Origin: Streptomyces musisoli
GTDB lineage: Bacteria > Actinomycetota > Actinomycetes > Streptomycetales > Streptomycetaceae
DNA: 64,000 nt
Reading direction: 5' to 3'
Assembly (NCBI RefSeq): GCF_016741855.1
Contig: NZ_JAERRH010000004.1
Coordinates: forward strand, 310,001-374,000
Position numbers and translations under genes: made by a program. The notes beneath the pieces were generated by a model, which had not been told where the DNA came from, did no database searches, and saw only the letters and a list, made by a program, of their open reading frames with translations. Below are positions 37,857 through 46,615 of this stretch, one piece after another. How positions within the stretch are numbered: the stretch's first letter is position 1; every line of letters starts with the position of its first letter.

Positions 37857-39377
37857 ATGGCGGACAGAACCGAACGACACGCCCAGGCGACCATCCATGC
37901 GGGCGGCGAGTGGCTGGAAGCGATCTCCGGCGAGACCCGGGAGATCCTCGACCCCGCGGACGCCCGCCCCTTCGCCGTGGTCGCAGAGGGTGACGAGAAG
38001 GACGCCGAGCGCGCGGTGGCCGCCGCCCGGCACGCCTTCGACCAGGGCCCCTGGCCGCACACCCCGGTCACCGAGCGCGCCGCGCTGCTGCGCCGCGTCG
38101 CCGACCTCCTGGTCCGCGACCGCGAGGAACTCGGCCTGCTGGAGAGCCGGGACGCGGGCAAGACCGCCGAGGAGGGCCGCGTCGACATCGACTGCGTCGC
38201 CGACGCCTTCCGCTACTTCGCCGACCTGGTCGCCGCCGAGGCCCCCGGCCGGGTAGTCGACGCGGGCTCGCCGGACATCCACAGCGTCGTCGTCCACGAA
38301 CCGGTCGGCGTCTGCGCGCTGATCACCCCCTGGAACTACCCGCTCCTCCAGGCCAGCTGGAAGATCGCCCCGGCGCTCGCCGCCGGCAACACCTTCGTCG
38401 TCAAGCCCAGCGAGATCACCCCGATGACGACCATCGCGCTGATCGGCCTGCTGGCGGAGGCCGGCCTGCCCGCCGGCGTCGCCAACATCGTCACCGGCCC
38501 CGGCCACACCGTCGGCGCCCGGCTCGCCGAGCACCCCGACGTCGACCTGGTCTCCTTCACCGGCGGCCTGGCCAGCGGCACCAAGGTCGCCCAGGCCGCC
38601 GCGCCCACCGTCAAGAAGGTCGCCCTCGAGCTCGGCGGCAAGAACCCCAACGTCGTCTTCGCCGACGCCTGCGCCACCGAGGAGGGCTTCGACACCGCCG
38701 TGGACCAGGCCCTGAACGCGGCCTTCATCCACAGCGGCCAGGTCTGCTCGGCCGGCTCCCGGCTCATCGTCGAGGAGCCGGTCCGTGAACGCTTCGTCGC
38801 CGAACTCGCCCGTCGCGCCCAGAAGATCAGGCTCGGCCGCGGCACGGCGGACGGCGTCGAGTGCGGCCCGCTCGTCTCCGCACAGCAGCGCGCCAAGGTC
38901 GAGGCGTACGTCGCCTCCGCGCTCGCCGAGGGCGGGGTGCTGCGCTGCGGCGGCAAGCGGCCGCAGCCGTCACCGGAACGCCCCGAGTCCGGCTGGTTCT
39001 ACGAGCCGACCGTCCTCGACGCCTGCCACCGCGAGATGAAGGTCGTCCGCGAGGAGGTCTTCGGCCCGGTCCTCACCGTCGAGACCTTCCGCACCGAGGA
39101 CGAGGCCGTCCGCCTCGCCAACGACACCGAGTACGGCCTCGCCGGCGCCGTATGGAGCGCGGACACCGCCAAGGCCCGCAGGGTCGCCGCCCGCCTGCGC
39201 CACGGCACCGTGTGGATCAACGACTTCCACCCCTACCTGCCGCAGGCGGAGTGGGGCGGCTTCGGCAAGAGCGGCACCGGCCGCGAGCTGGGCCCGGCCG
39301 GCCTCGCCGAGTACCGCGAGACCAAGCACGTCTACGAGAACCTCGCGCCGAAGCCGGTGCGCTGGTTCGCCGGCTGA
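37857..39377 (+). CDS. betB: Betaine-aldehyde dehydrogenase-like aldehyde dehydrogenase
   Basis: 506 residues, NAD(P)-dependent ALDH superfamily. PWNYPLLQASWKIAPALAAGNTFVVKPSE (cofactor Lys), FTGGLASGTKV, general-base Glu in ALELGGKNPNVVF (about 258) and nucleophile Cys in SGQVCSAGSRL (about 297). As first gene of an operon with a GMC oxidoreductase and a glycine-betaine ABC importer it most likely oxidises betaine aldehyde to glycine betaine. Start: ATG 37857, GGAAGG 10 nt upstream. The substrate assignment rests on context. Confidence 0.8.
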   Translation: MADRTERHAQATIHAGGEWLEAISGETREILDPADARPFAVVAEGDEKDAERAVAAARHAFDQGPWPHTPVTERAALLRRVADLLVRDREELGLLESRDAGKTAEEGRVDIDCVADAFRYFADLVAAEAPGRVVDAGSPDIHSVVVHEPVGVCALITPWNYPLLQASWKIAPALAAGNTFVVKPSEITPMTTIALIGLLAEAGLPAGVANIVTGPGHTVGARLAEHPDVDLVSFTGGLASGTKVAQAAAPTVKKVALELGGKNPNVVFADACATEEGFDTAVDQALNAAFIHSGQVCSAGSRLIVEEPVRERFVAELARRAQKIRLGRGTADGVECGPLVSAQQRAKVEAYVASALAEGGVLRCGGKRPQPSPERPESGWFYEPTVLDACHREMKVVREEVFGPVLTVETFRTEDEAVRLANDTEYGLAGAVWSADTAKARRVAARLRHGTVWINDFHPYLPQAEWGGFGKSGTGRELGPAGLAEYRETKHVYENLAPKPVRWFAG

Positions 39378-39416
39378 GCCCGCCCCGCCCGGAAACACCC
39401 CCTGGAGTAGTACCTC

Positions 39417-40949
39417 ATGTCCCACACCCCCCACGTCTACGACTATGTCGTCATCGGCGGTGGCACCGCGGGCTCCGTCATCGCCGCCCGCCTCACCGAG
39501 GACCCCGACGTCACCGTCGCCGTCATCGAGGGCGGCCCGAGCGACGTCGACCGCGACGACGTCCTCACCCTGCGCCGCTGGATGGGCCTGCTCGGCGGCG
39601 AACTCGACTACGACTACCCCACCGTGGAACAGCCCCGCGGCAACTCCCACATCCGGCACAGCCGCGCCCGCGTCCTCGGCGGCTGCTCCTCCCACAACAC
39701 CCTCATCTCCTTCAAGCCCCTGCCCTCCGACTGGGACGAATGGGAGGCCGCCGGCGCCAAGGGCTGGGGCGCCGTCCCCATGGAGGCCTACTTCGCCCGC
39801 CTGAAGAACAACATCGTCTCCGTCGACGAGAAGGACCGGAACGCCATCGCCCGCGACTTCGTCGACGCCGCCCGGTCGGCACTCGGGGTACCCCGGGTCG
39901 AGGGCTTCAACCGCAAACCGTTCACCGAGGGCGTCGGCTTCTTCGACCTCGCCTACCACCCGGAGAACAACAAGCGCTCCTCCGCCTCCGTGGCCTACCT
40001 CCACCCGGTGATGGACGAGCGCCCCAACCTCCACCTCTTCCTGGAGACCTGGGCCCACAAGCTGGAGCTGGACGGCACCCGCGCCGAGGGCGTCCACGTG
40101 CGCACCAAGGACGGCGAGGAGCTGCTGGTACGGGCCCGCAACGAGGTCGTGCTGTGCGCGGGCGCCGTCGACTCCCCGCGCCTGCTGCTGCACTCGGGCA
40201 TCGGCCCCCGCGAGGACCTCGAAGCGCTCGGCATCCCCGTCGTCCTCGACCTGCCGGGCGTCGGCGAGAACCTGCTCGACCACCCGGAGTCGGTCATCGT
40301 CTGGGAGACCGACGGCCCGATCCCGGAGAACTCCGCGATGGACTCCGACGCGGGCCTGTTCGTGCGCCGCGACCCCGAACACGCGGGCCCGGACCTGATG
40401 TTCCACTTCTACCAGATCCCGTTCACGGACAATCCCGAGCGCCTCGGCTACGAGCGCCCGCGGCACGGCGTCTCGATGACCCCCAACATCCCCAAGCCGA
40501 AGAGCCGCGGCCGCCTCTACCTGACCAGCGCCGACCCGGCCGTGAAGCCCGCCCTGGACTTCCGCTACTTCACCGACGAGGACGACTACGACGCCCGGAC
40601 CCTCGTCGACGGCATCCGGATCGCCCGTGAGATCGCCGCGAGCGAGCCGCTGGCCGGCTGGCTCAAGCGTGAGGTGTGCCCCGGCCCGGAGGTCCAGGGC
40701 GACGCCGAACTGAGCGAGTACGCCCGCAAGGTGGCGCACACCGTCTACCACCCGGCCGGCACCTGCAAGATGGGCGCCGCCGACGACGAACTGGCCGTCG
40801 TGGACCCGGAGCTGCGCATCCGCGGTCTGCACGGCATTCGCATCGCCGACGCGTCCGTCTTCCCGACGATGACCGCCGTGAACCCGATGATCGGGGTGCT
40901 CATGGTCGGGGAGAAGGCCGTCGACCTGATCGGAGGCGATCTTCGATGA
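39417..40949 (+). CDS. betA: GMC family oxidoreductase, probable choline dehydrogenase
   Basis: 510 residues. FAD-binding [24 protein letters not shown] start (residues 8-27), GMC signature [14 protein letters not shown], second signature [15 protein letters not shown], and C-terminal catalytic His in [16 protein letters not shown] (about 444), then [25 protein letters not shown]. Shorter than E. coli BetA by about 45 residues. It would oxidise choline to betaine aldehyde for the preceding dehydrogenase. 39 bp after betB; the stop overlaps the proV start (ATGA). Confidence 0.8.
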   Translation: MSHTPHVYDYVVIGGGTAGSVIAARLTEDPDVTVAVIEGGPSDVDRDDVLTLRRWMGLLGGELDYDYPTVEQPRGNSHIRHSRARVLGGCSSHNTLISFKPLPSDWDEWEAAGAKGWGAVPMEAYFARLKNNIVSVDEKDRNAIARDFVDAARSALGVPRVEGFNRKPFTEGVGFFDLAYHPENNKRSSASVAYLHPVMDERPNLHLFLETWAHKLELDGTRAEGVHVRTKDGEELLVRARNEVVLCAGAVDSPRLLLHSGIGPREDLEALGIPVVLDLPGVGENLLDHPESVIVWETDGPIPENSAMDSDAGLFVRRDPEHAGPDLMFHFYQIPFTDNPERLGYERPRHGVSMTPNIPKPKSRGRLYLTSADPAVKPALDFRYFTDEDDYDARTLVDGIRIAREIAASEPLAGWLKREVCPGPEVQGDAELSEYARKVAHTVYHPAGTCKMGAADDELAVVDPELRIRGLHGIRIADASVFPTMTAVNPMIGVLMVGEKAVDLIGGDLR

Positions 40950-42289
40950 CTCTCACCGTCCCCACCCGCAAGCCCCCCACCACGACCGAGTCCGTCTTCT
41001 CGGTGTCCGGCCTGTGGAAGGTCTTCGGACCCAAGCCCGAGCGCGTCCCCGCCGACCCCGCGCTCAGCGCCCTCGACCCCGCCGAACTGCGCGCCCGCAC
41101 CGGCTGCACGGCCGCCGTCCGGGACGTCTCCTTCGACGTCCGCAAGGGCGAGGTCTTCGTCGTCATGGGCCTGTCGGGCTCCGGCAAGTCCACCCTGGTC
41201 CGCTGCCTGACCCGGCTGATCGAGCCGACCGCGGGCACCATCTCCATCGACGGCGAGGACGTCCGCGCGATGGACAAGTCCCGCCTGCGCGAACTGCGCC
41301 GGCACCGGGCCGCGATGGTCTTCCAGCACTTCGGCCTGCTCCCGCACCGCACGGTCCTCGACAACGTCGCCTACGGCCTGGAGATCCAGGGCGTCGGCAA
41401 GTCCGAACGCCGAGAGCGCGCCGCCGAGTTCGTCGCCAAGGTCGGCCTGGAAGGCATGGAGAAGCGCCGTCCCGGCCAGCTCTCCGGCGGCCAGCGCCAG
41501 CGCGTCGGCCTGGCCCGGGCCCTGGCCGTCGACCCCGAGGTCCTCCTCTTCGACGAACCGTTCAGCGCGCTCGACCCCCTCATCCGCCGCGACATGCAGG
41601 ACGAGGTGACCCGCCTGCACCGCGAAGAGGGCCGCACGATGGTCTTCATCACCCACGACCTGAGCGAGGCCCTGAAGCTCGGCGACCGCATCGCCCTGAT
41701 GCGCGACGGCCGCGTGGTCCAGCTGGGCACCCCCGAGGAGATCGTCGGCTCCCCGGCCGACGACTACGTCCGCGAGTTCGTCCGCGACGTTCCGCGCGAA
41801 CAGGTGATGACCTGCCGTACGGCCATGCGCCCGGTGTCGTCGGACGACACGGGAACCGGCCCGGCGGTCCGCCCGGAGGCCACGGTGGCGGAGGCCATCA
41901 AGGCGGTGGCCCGGGCCGGGGAACCGGCCCGCGTGATGGACGAGGGCCGCTGTCTCGGCGTCGTCGACCACGGACAGCTGCTCGGCGTCGTCGCCGGCGT
42001 GGACGCGGACACCGCCCCCGCGGAAGCGGCCGCCGGCACGGACGCCCACGACGTGACCGCGACCGCCGACGCGACCGCGGGCGGCAGCGCCACCGAGACG
42101 GCACCCGCCCCGGAGAAGACGGCACCCGCCCCTGAGAAGGCGGACCCCGCCCCTGAGAAGGCGGACCGTGTCCTGGAGAAGGCGGCACGCGGCAGGCGCC
42201 GGCAGGCGGCCCCACCGGCCCCGCGCACCAGCCCGGAGGGCCCCCGCACCAGCCCGGAGGGCCCCCGCACCAGTCCGGAGGCCGTCTGA
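40946..42289 (+). CDS. proV: Glycine betaine/proline ABC transporter ATP-binding protein (ProV/OpuAA type)
   Basis: 447 residues. Extended N-terminus typical of the OTCN family ([15 protein letters not shown]...), Walker [10 protein letters not shown] (about 74), Q-loop [12 protein letters not shown], signature LSGGQRQRV (about 178), Walker [18 protein letters not shown]-like stretch ([38 protein letters not shown]) follows, possibly one CBS module only. The last 85 residues are low complexity with APAPEK and RTSPEGP repeats. ATG overlaps the GMC stop; its TGA overlaps the proW ATG. Confidence 0.9.
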   Translation: MTLTVPTRKPPTTTESVFSVSGLWKVFGPKPERVPADPALSALDPAELRARTGCTAAVRDVSFDVRKGEVFVVMGLSGSGKSTLVRCLTRLIEPTAGTISIDGEDVRAMDKSRLRELRRHRAAMVFQHFGLLPHRTVLDNVAYGLEIQGVGKSERRERAAEFVAKVGLEGMEKRRPGQLSGGQRQRVGLARALAVDPEVLLFDEPFSALDPLIRRDMQDEVTRLHREEGRTMVFITHDLSEALKLGDRIALMRDGRVVQLGTPEEIVGSPADDYVREFVRDVPREQVMTCRTAMRPVSSDDTGTGPAVRPEATVAEAIKAVARAGEPARVMDEGRCLGVVDHGQLLGVVAGVDADTAPAEAAAGTDAHDVTATADATAGGSATETAPAPEKTAPAPEKADPAPEKADRVLEKAARGRRRQAAPPAPRTSPEGPRTSPEGPRTSPEAV

Positions 42290-44235
42290 TGGCAACGCTC
42301 AGTCTCCCGACCGCCAAAACCGCCGAACCCCGCCTGCTGAGGAGCCGGGCCGCGGGCAAACTCCTCCTGCTCGCCCTCGTCGCCGCGGTCCTCGCTCCCT
42401 GGGCCGCCACCCGCTGGCCCGGCGCCGCCTGGCCGCACGCCCTGACCGTGAGCCTCGACAAGCCCCTCACCACGGCCAGCGACTGGGTCATCGACAACCG
42501 GGACAGCCACCCCCTGTTCCTGTACTTCTTCGGCTACGTCAGCAACGCCGTCGTCCTGGCCGTCCGCGCCGTCTACCTCACCCTCCTCGCCGCGGGCTGG
42601 GCAGGCGTCACGGCGTTCGGCGCCCTGCTCACCTGGCGGTTCGCCGGTGTCCGGCCGGCCGCCGGCACGGCCGTCGCCTTCCTCGCCTGCGGCGCCCTCG
42701 GCATGTGGGTCCCGACCATGCAGACCCTCGCGCTGATGGTCGTGGCGGTCCTCGCCTCCGTGATCGTCGGCGCGCTCCTCGGCCTCGCCGCCGGGCTCTC
42801 CGACCGGCTCGACCGCGCCCTGCGCCCGGTCCTGGACACCATGCAGGTGCTCCCGGCCTTCGCCTACCTCCTCCCCGTCGTCCTGGTCTTCGGCATCGGC
42901 GTCCCCGCGGCCGTCCTCGCCACCGTCGTCTACGCCGCCCCGCCGATGGCCCGCCTCACCGCGCTCGGCCTGCGCGGCGCCGACCCCGAAGTCCTGGAGG
43001 CCGTGGAGTCGCTCGGCGCCACCCGCCGCCAGCGGCTGCTGACCGCCCGTATCCCCCTGGCCCGCAAGGAACTCCTCCTCGGCCTCAACCAGACGATCAT
43101 GATGGCGCTGTCCATGGCCGTCATCGCCGCGGTCATCGGCGCCGGCGGCCTCGGCGACCGGGTCTACCAGGCCCTCGCCTCGGTCGACGTCGGCGCGGCC
43201 CTCGCCGCCGGCATCCCGATCGTGCTGCTCGCGGTGGTCCTGGACCGCGTCACCGCCGCCGCCGGAAACGGCACCGCGGCGGCCGACCGCCCCCGCACCA
43301 TCGGCTGGCCCTACGCCCTGGCCGTCACCGTGGCCGCCGCCCTGGCCACCCGTCTCCTCGGCGCGCTCGAGTGGCCCGCCGGCTGGACGCTGCCCATCGC
43401 CGAACCGGTCAACCGCGCCGTCGACTGGATGACCGGCCACCTCTACTCCGGTGTCCCGGTCGTCGGCGGCACGGCCGACTGGGCGGGCCACTTCACCACC
43501 TGGGTCCTGGACCCCGTCCGCGACGGCCTCCAGTGGCTGCCCTGGTGGTCGGTCCTGCTGGTCGTCGCCGCCCTGGCCTGGCTGATCGGCACCTGGCGGA
43601 CCGCACTGACCGCCGTCCTCGCCATGGCCGCGATCGGTGTGCTCGGCGTGTGGGAGCCGTCGCTGGACACCCTCTCCCAGGTGCTGGCCGCCGTCGCCGT
43701 CACCCTCGTCCTCGGCCTCGCGACCGGCATCGCCGCGGCCCGCAGCGACCGGGTCGAACGCGCGCTGCGCCCCGTACTGGACGTCTTCCAGACCATGCCG
43801 CAGTTCGTGTACCTGATCCCGGTCGTCGCCCTCTTCGGCGTCGGCCGCGCCCCCGCCGTCGCCGCGGCCGTCGTCTACGCCCTGCCGGCCGTCGTCCGGA
43901 TCACCGCGCAGGGCCTGCGCCAGGTCGACCAGGCGGCGCTGGAGTCCGCGCGCTCGCTCGGCGCGACCGGACGGCAGCAGCTGTGGCAGGTACAGCTCCC
44001 GCTCGCCCGGCGCGCGCTGCTGCTCGCCGTCAACCAGGGCGTGGTCCTGGTCCTCGCCGTCGTCATCATCGGCGGCCTGGTCGGCGGCGGCGCCCTCGGC
44101 TACGACGTCGCCTTCGGCCTCGCCCAGGGCGACCTGGCGACCGGCCTGGTGGCCGGCGCGGCCATCGTCTGCCTGGGCCTGATGCTCGACCGGGTGACCC
44201 AGCCGACCGGACGGCGCCCGAAGAAGGGAGCGTGA
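42289..44235 (+). CDS. proW: Glycine betaine ABC permease with two fused permease domains (ProW)
   Basis: 648 residues, about twice the usual ProW length. Two BPD_transp_1 units: first EAA-like loop ALGLRGADPEVLEAVESLGATRRQRLLTARIPLARKELLLG (about 225-265), second ITAQGLRQVDQAALESARSLGATGRQQLWQVQLPLARRALLL (about 540-580). Each is surrounded by five to six membrane segments. The fusion would supply both transmembrane halves in one chain. Start ATG overlaps the proV TGA by one base; proX starts 1 bp after the stop. Confidence 0.9.
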   Translation: MATLSLPTAKTAEPRLLRSRAAGKLLLLALVAAVLAPWAATRWPGAAWPHALTVSLDKPLTTASDWVIDNRDSHPLFLYFFGYVSNAVVLAVRAVYLTLLAAGWAGVTAFGALLTWRFAGVRPAAGTAVAFLACGALGMWVPTMQTLALMVVAVLASVIVGALLGLAAGLSDRLDRALRPVLDTMQVLPAFAYLLPVVLVFGIGVPAAVLATVVYAAPPMARLTALGLRGADPEVLEAVESLGATRRQRLLTARIPLARKELLLGLNQTIMMALSMAVIAAVIGAGGLGDRVYQALASVDVGAALAAGIPIVLLAVVLDRVTAAAGNGTAAADRPRTIGWPYALAVTVAAALATRLLGALEWPAGWTLPIAEPVNRAVDWMTGHLYSGVPVVGGTADWAGHFTTWVLDPVRDGLQWLPWWSVLLVVAALAWLIGTWRTALTAVLAMAAIGVLGVWEPSLDTLSQVLAAVAVTLVLGLATGIAAARSDRVERALRPVLDVFQTMPQFVYLIPVVALFGVGRAPAVAAAVVYALPAVVRITAQGLRQVDQAALESARSLGATGRQQLWQVQLPLARRALLLAVNQGVVLVLAVVIIGGLVGGGALGYDVAFGLAQGDLATGLVAGAAIVCLGLMLDRVTQPTGRRPKKGA

Positions 44236-44236
44236 C

Positions 44237-45196
44237 ATGCGATTCCGTACGACCCTGACGGTGGCCGCCGGAGCCGCCGCGCTCGCGCTGCTGACCGGCT
44301 GCGGCGCCGCCGACATGACCAAGCAGGCCAGCCCCTTCGCGAACGCCCGGGGCGCGAGGACGGTCACGCTGTCCGTGCAGTCCTGGGTGGGCGCGCAGTC
44401 CAACGTGGCCGTCGCCCAGTACATCCTGGAGAAGAAGCTCGGCTACCGCGTCGACACCGTCCAGGTCGACGAGGTGCCCGCCTGGGACGCGCTCAGCCAG
44501 GGCCGGGTCGACGCCCTCCTGGAGGACTGGGGCCACCCCGACCAGGAGAAGCGGTACGTCGACGACAAGAAGACGATCGCGCGCGCCGGCGACCTCGGGG
44601 TCACCGGTCACATCGGCTGGTTCGTGCCGACGTACCTCGCGAAGCAGCACCCCGACATCACCGACTGGAAGAACCTGAACAAGTACGCCTCGCTCTTCCG
44701 CACCGCGGAGAGCGGCGGCAAGGGCCAGCTGATGGACGGCTCCCCGTCCTACGTCACCAACGACAAGGCCCTGGTGAAGAACCTGAAGCTGGACTACCAG
44801 GTCGTCTTCGCCGGTTCCGAGGCCGCGCAGATCACCCAGATGAAACAGTTCGCCAAGGAGAAGAAGCCCTTCCTGACGTACTGGTACTCGCCCCAGTGGC
44901 TGTTCGAGAAGGTGCCGATGACGGAGGTGAAGCTGCCGCCGTACAAGGGGGGCTGCGACGCCGACGCGGCGAAGGTCGCCTGCGCCTACCCGCACACCCC
45001 GCTCCAGAAGTACCTCAACGCCGACTTCGCGCGCTCCGGCGGCAGGGCCGCGGGCTTCCTGAAGAAGTTCAGGTGGACGACGGAGGACCAGAACGAGGTC
45101 TCCCTGATGATCGCCGAGCAGAAGCTCAGCCCGCAGAAGGCAGCGGAGAAGTGGGCGGACAGCCACCCCGAGGTGTGGAAGAAGTGGCTGTCCTGA
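44237..45196 (+). CDS. proX: Glycine betaine ABC transporter substrate-binding lipoprotein (OpuAC/ProX)
   Basis: 319 residues. Lipoprotein signal peptide with lipobox LLTGC (Cys about 19), then the OpuAC binding fold: VTLSVQSWVGAQSNVAVAQYILEKKLGYRVDTVQVDE, VDALLEDWGHPDQ, GHIGWFVPTYLAKQHPDI, MDGSPSYVTND and KKPFLTYWYSPQWLFEKV with the Trp/Tyr residues that cage quaternary ammonium ligands. It delivers betaine (or choline) to the fused permease. Last gene of the five-gene operon. Confidence 0.92.
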   Translation: MRFRTTLTVAAGAAALALLTGCGAADMTKQASPFANARGARTVTLSVQSWVGAQSNVAVAQYILEKKLGYRVDTVQVDEVPAWDALSQGRVDALLEDWGHPDQEKRYVDDKKTIARAGDLGVTGHIGWFVPTYLAKQHPDITDWKNLNKYASLFRTAESGGKGQLMDGSPSYVTNDKALVKNLKLDYQVVFAGSEAAQITQMKQFAKEKKPFLTYWYSPQWLFEKVPMTEVKLPPYKGGCDADAAKVACAYPHTPLQKYLNADFARSGGRAAGFLKKFRWTTEDQNEVSLMIAEQKLSPQKAAEKWADSHPEVWKKWLS

Positions 45197-45202
45197 GCGG
45201 CC

Positions 45203-45925
45203 TCACGGCAGCAGGCCGGCCGCGATCTCCCGTAGCGCGGCCGCGGCCCGCCGCTGGAGCCCCGGCCCGAACGTGACCCGGGTGGCCCCGAGTTCGCCGA
45301 GCGCGGCGGGCGAGGGGCCGTCCCCGTCCAGCCGGGCCAGCAGGTTCAGCGGGCCCTCGATCCCGGACCGCAGCAGCGGCACCACCGCCGGCGGGGCCAG
45401 GATCGGATACACGCAGTCGGCACCCGCCGCGCGGTACAGCGCGGCCCGTTCGATGACCCGTTCGGGGTCGCCGTCGCCGTGGACGAAGACGTCGACACGG
45501 GCGTTGACGAACAGCGCGTCGGCGGCCGCGGCCCGCACCCCGGCGAGGAAGTCGGCGTGCTCGTGCGGGTCCTTGAGGACGCCCCCGTCGGAGTCCTCCA
45601 GGTTGCAGCCGACCGCCCCCGCCTCCAGCAGCCGTTCCACCAGCTCCTTCGGCGCGAGCCCGTAGCCGGCCTCGACGTCCGCCGACACCGGCACGTCCAC
45701 CGCCCGCGCGATCCGGGCGACCGCCGCGAACATCTCGCCGGCCGGGGTGGCCCCGTCCTCGTACCCGAGCGAGGCGGCCACGCCGGCGCTCGGCGTGGCC
45801 AGCGCCGGGAACCCGGCCGACTCGAGGACCCGCGCCGCGGCCGCGTCCCACGGTCCGGGCAGGACCAGCGGGTCTGACGGGGAGCGCCCCCGGTGCAGGG
45901 CGCGGAACTCGTCCACCTTGCTCAT
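45203..45925 (-). CDS. Isocitrate lyase/PEP mutase superfamily protein
   Basis: 240 residues. TIM-barrel motifs of the ICL/PEP mutase family: VLPGPWDAAAARVLESAGFPALATPSAGVAASLGYEDG, PVSADVEAGYG (metal-binding acidic residues), GCNLEDSDGGVL, FVNARVDVFVHG. Many such proteins are oxaloacetate or 2-methylisocitrate-type lyases; the lack of the lyase Cys motif KKCGH argues against an isocitrate lyase. Start: ATG 45925, with GGGAGG upstream inside the truncated CMD gene, which overlaps it by 4 bp. Substrate unknown. Confidence 0.82.
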   Translation of the reverse strand: MSKVDEFRALHRGRSPSDPLVLPGPWDAAAARVLESAGFPALATPSAGVAASLGYEDGATPAGEMFAAVARIARAVDVPVSADVEAGYGLAPKELVERLLEAGAVGCNLEDSDGGVLKDPHEHADFLAGVRAAAADALFVNARVDVFVHGDGDPERVIERAALYRAAGADCVYPILAPPAVVPLLRSGIEGPLNLLARLDGDGPSPAALGELGATRVTFGPGLQRRAAAALREIAAGLLP

Positions 45926-46071
45926 GGCCTGCGACCTCCCGGCGGGATCTGCGAGGCGCGGATCATCACCAGCTCCGCGAGGACCGGATCGCCGAGCCCC
46001 TTCTTCGCCGCCGCGCCGACCGCGGCCGGCGCCTGGTGCACCTTCGGGTCCAGCACCTGGGTACGGCTCAC
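45922..46071 (-). pseudogene. Truncated carboxymuconolactone decarboxylase (CMD) family gene
   Basis: 49 codons from GTG 46071 (overlapping the previous gene's TGA). SRTQVLDPKVHQAPAAVGAA and ELVMIRASQI match the N-terminal half of CMD proteins such as the upstream gene (LDPKLYELVKIRASQVNHCAFC), but the sequence breaks exactly before the CxxC redox site and runs into PPGGRRP and a stop over the next gene's ribosome site. It looks like an internal deletion of a second CMD copy. Non-functional unless used only for translational coupling. Confidence 0.6.
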
Positions 46072-46568
46072 CGGTGCTGTCCCGGCTGGTAGTGGCCCGG
46101 GGTCATGCGGGTGGTCACGCCGAACCGGTTCCAGGCGTTGATCACCGTGATCGCGGCGATCAGCTGGGCGAGTTCGGCCTCCTCGAAGTGCTTGGCCGCC
46201 CTTTCGTACACCTCGTCCGGCACGAACCCGTCGGTGAGGACCGTGACCGCCTCGGTCAGCTCGATCGCCGCCAGTTCCTTGGCCGTGTAGAAGTGCCGCG
46301 ACTCCTGCCACGCGCTGAGCTGGACGATCCGCTCGACGCTCTCCCCGGCGGCGAGGGCGTCCTTGGTGTGCATGTCGAGACAGAACGCGCAGTGGTTGAC
46401 CTGCGAGGCGCGGATCTTCACCAGCTCGTACAGCTTCGGGTCCAGGCCCCGCCTGGCGGCGGTGTCCAGGCGGATCATCGCCTTGTAGACCTCGGGGGCG
46501 TGCTCGGCCCAGCGCAGCCGCGGGGCCTCTTCGGGGGCGTACTCGACGGTTTCCTGTGCAGTGCTCAT
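46068..46568 (-). CDS. Carboxymuconolactone decarboxylase/AhpD-like protein
   Basis: 166 residues with the CMD core KIRASQVNHCAFCLDMHTKDALAAGES: the CxxC plus His motif of AhpD-type disulfide reductases. Such proteins reduce peroxides or peroxiredoxin partners. The downstream helix YTAKELAAIELTEAVTVLTDG is also typical. Start: ATG 46568; TAGGGT ends 7 nt upstream, so the transcript may be leaderless, though GAGGAC is also present. Divergent from the MocR regulator by 47 bp, hence a likely target of it. Confidence 0.9.
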   Translation of the reverse strand: MSTAQETVEYAPEEAPRLRWAEHAPEVYKAMIRLDTAARRGLDPKLYELVKIRASQVNHCAFCLDMHTKDALAAGESVERIVQLSAWQESRHFYTAKELAAIELTEAVTVLTDGFVPDEVYERAAKHFEEAELAQLIAAITVINAWNRFGVTTRMTPGHYQPGQHR

Positions 46569-46615
46569 GTCCTCGACCCTAGGAGCGGGGCAGCCCAGGA
46601 GTATGGTCCATTTCC

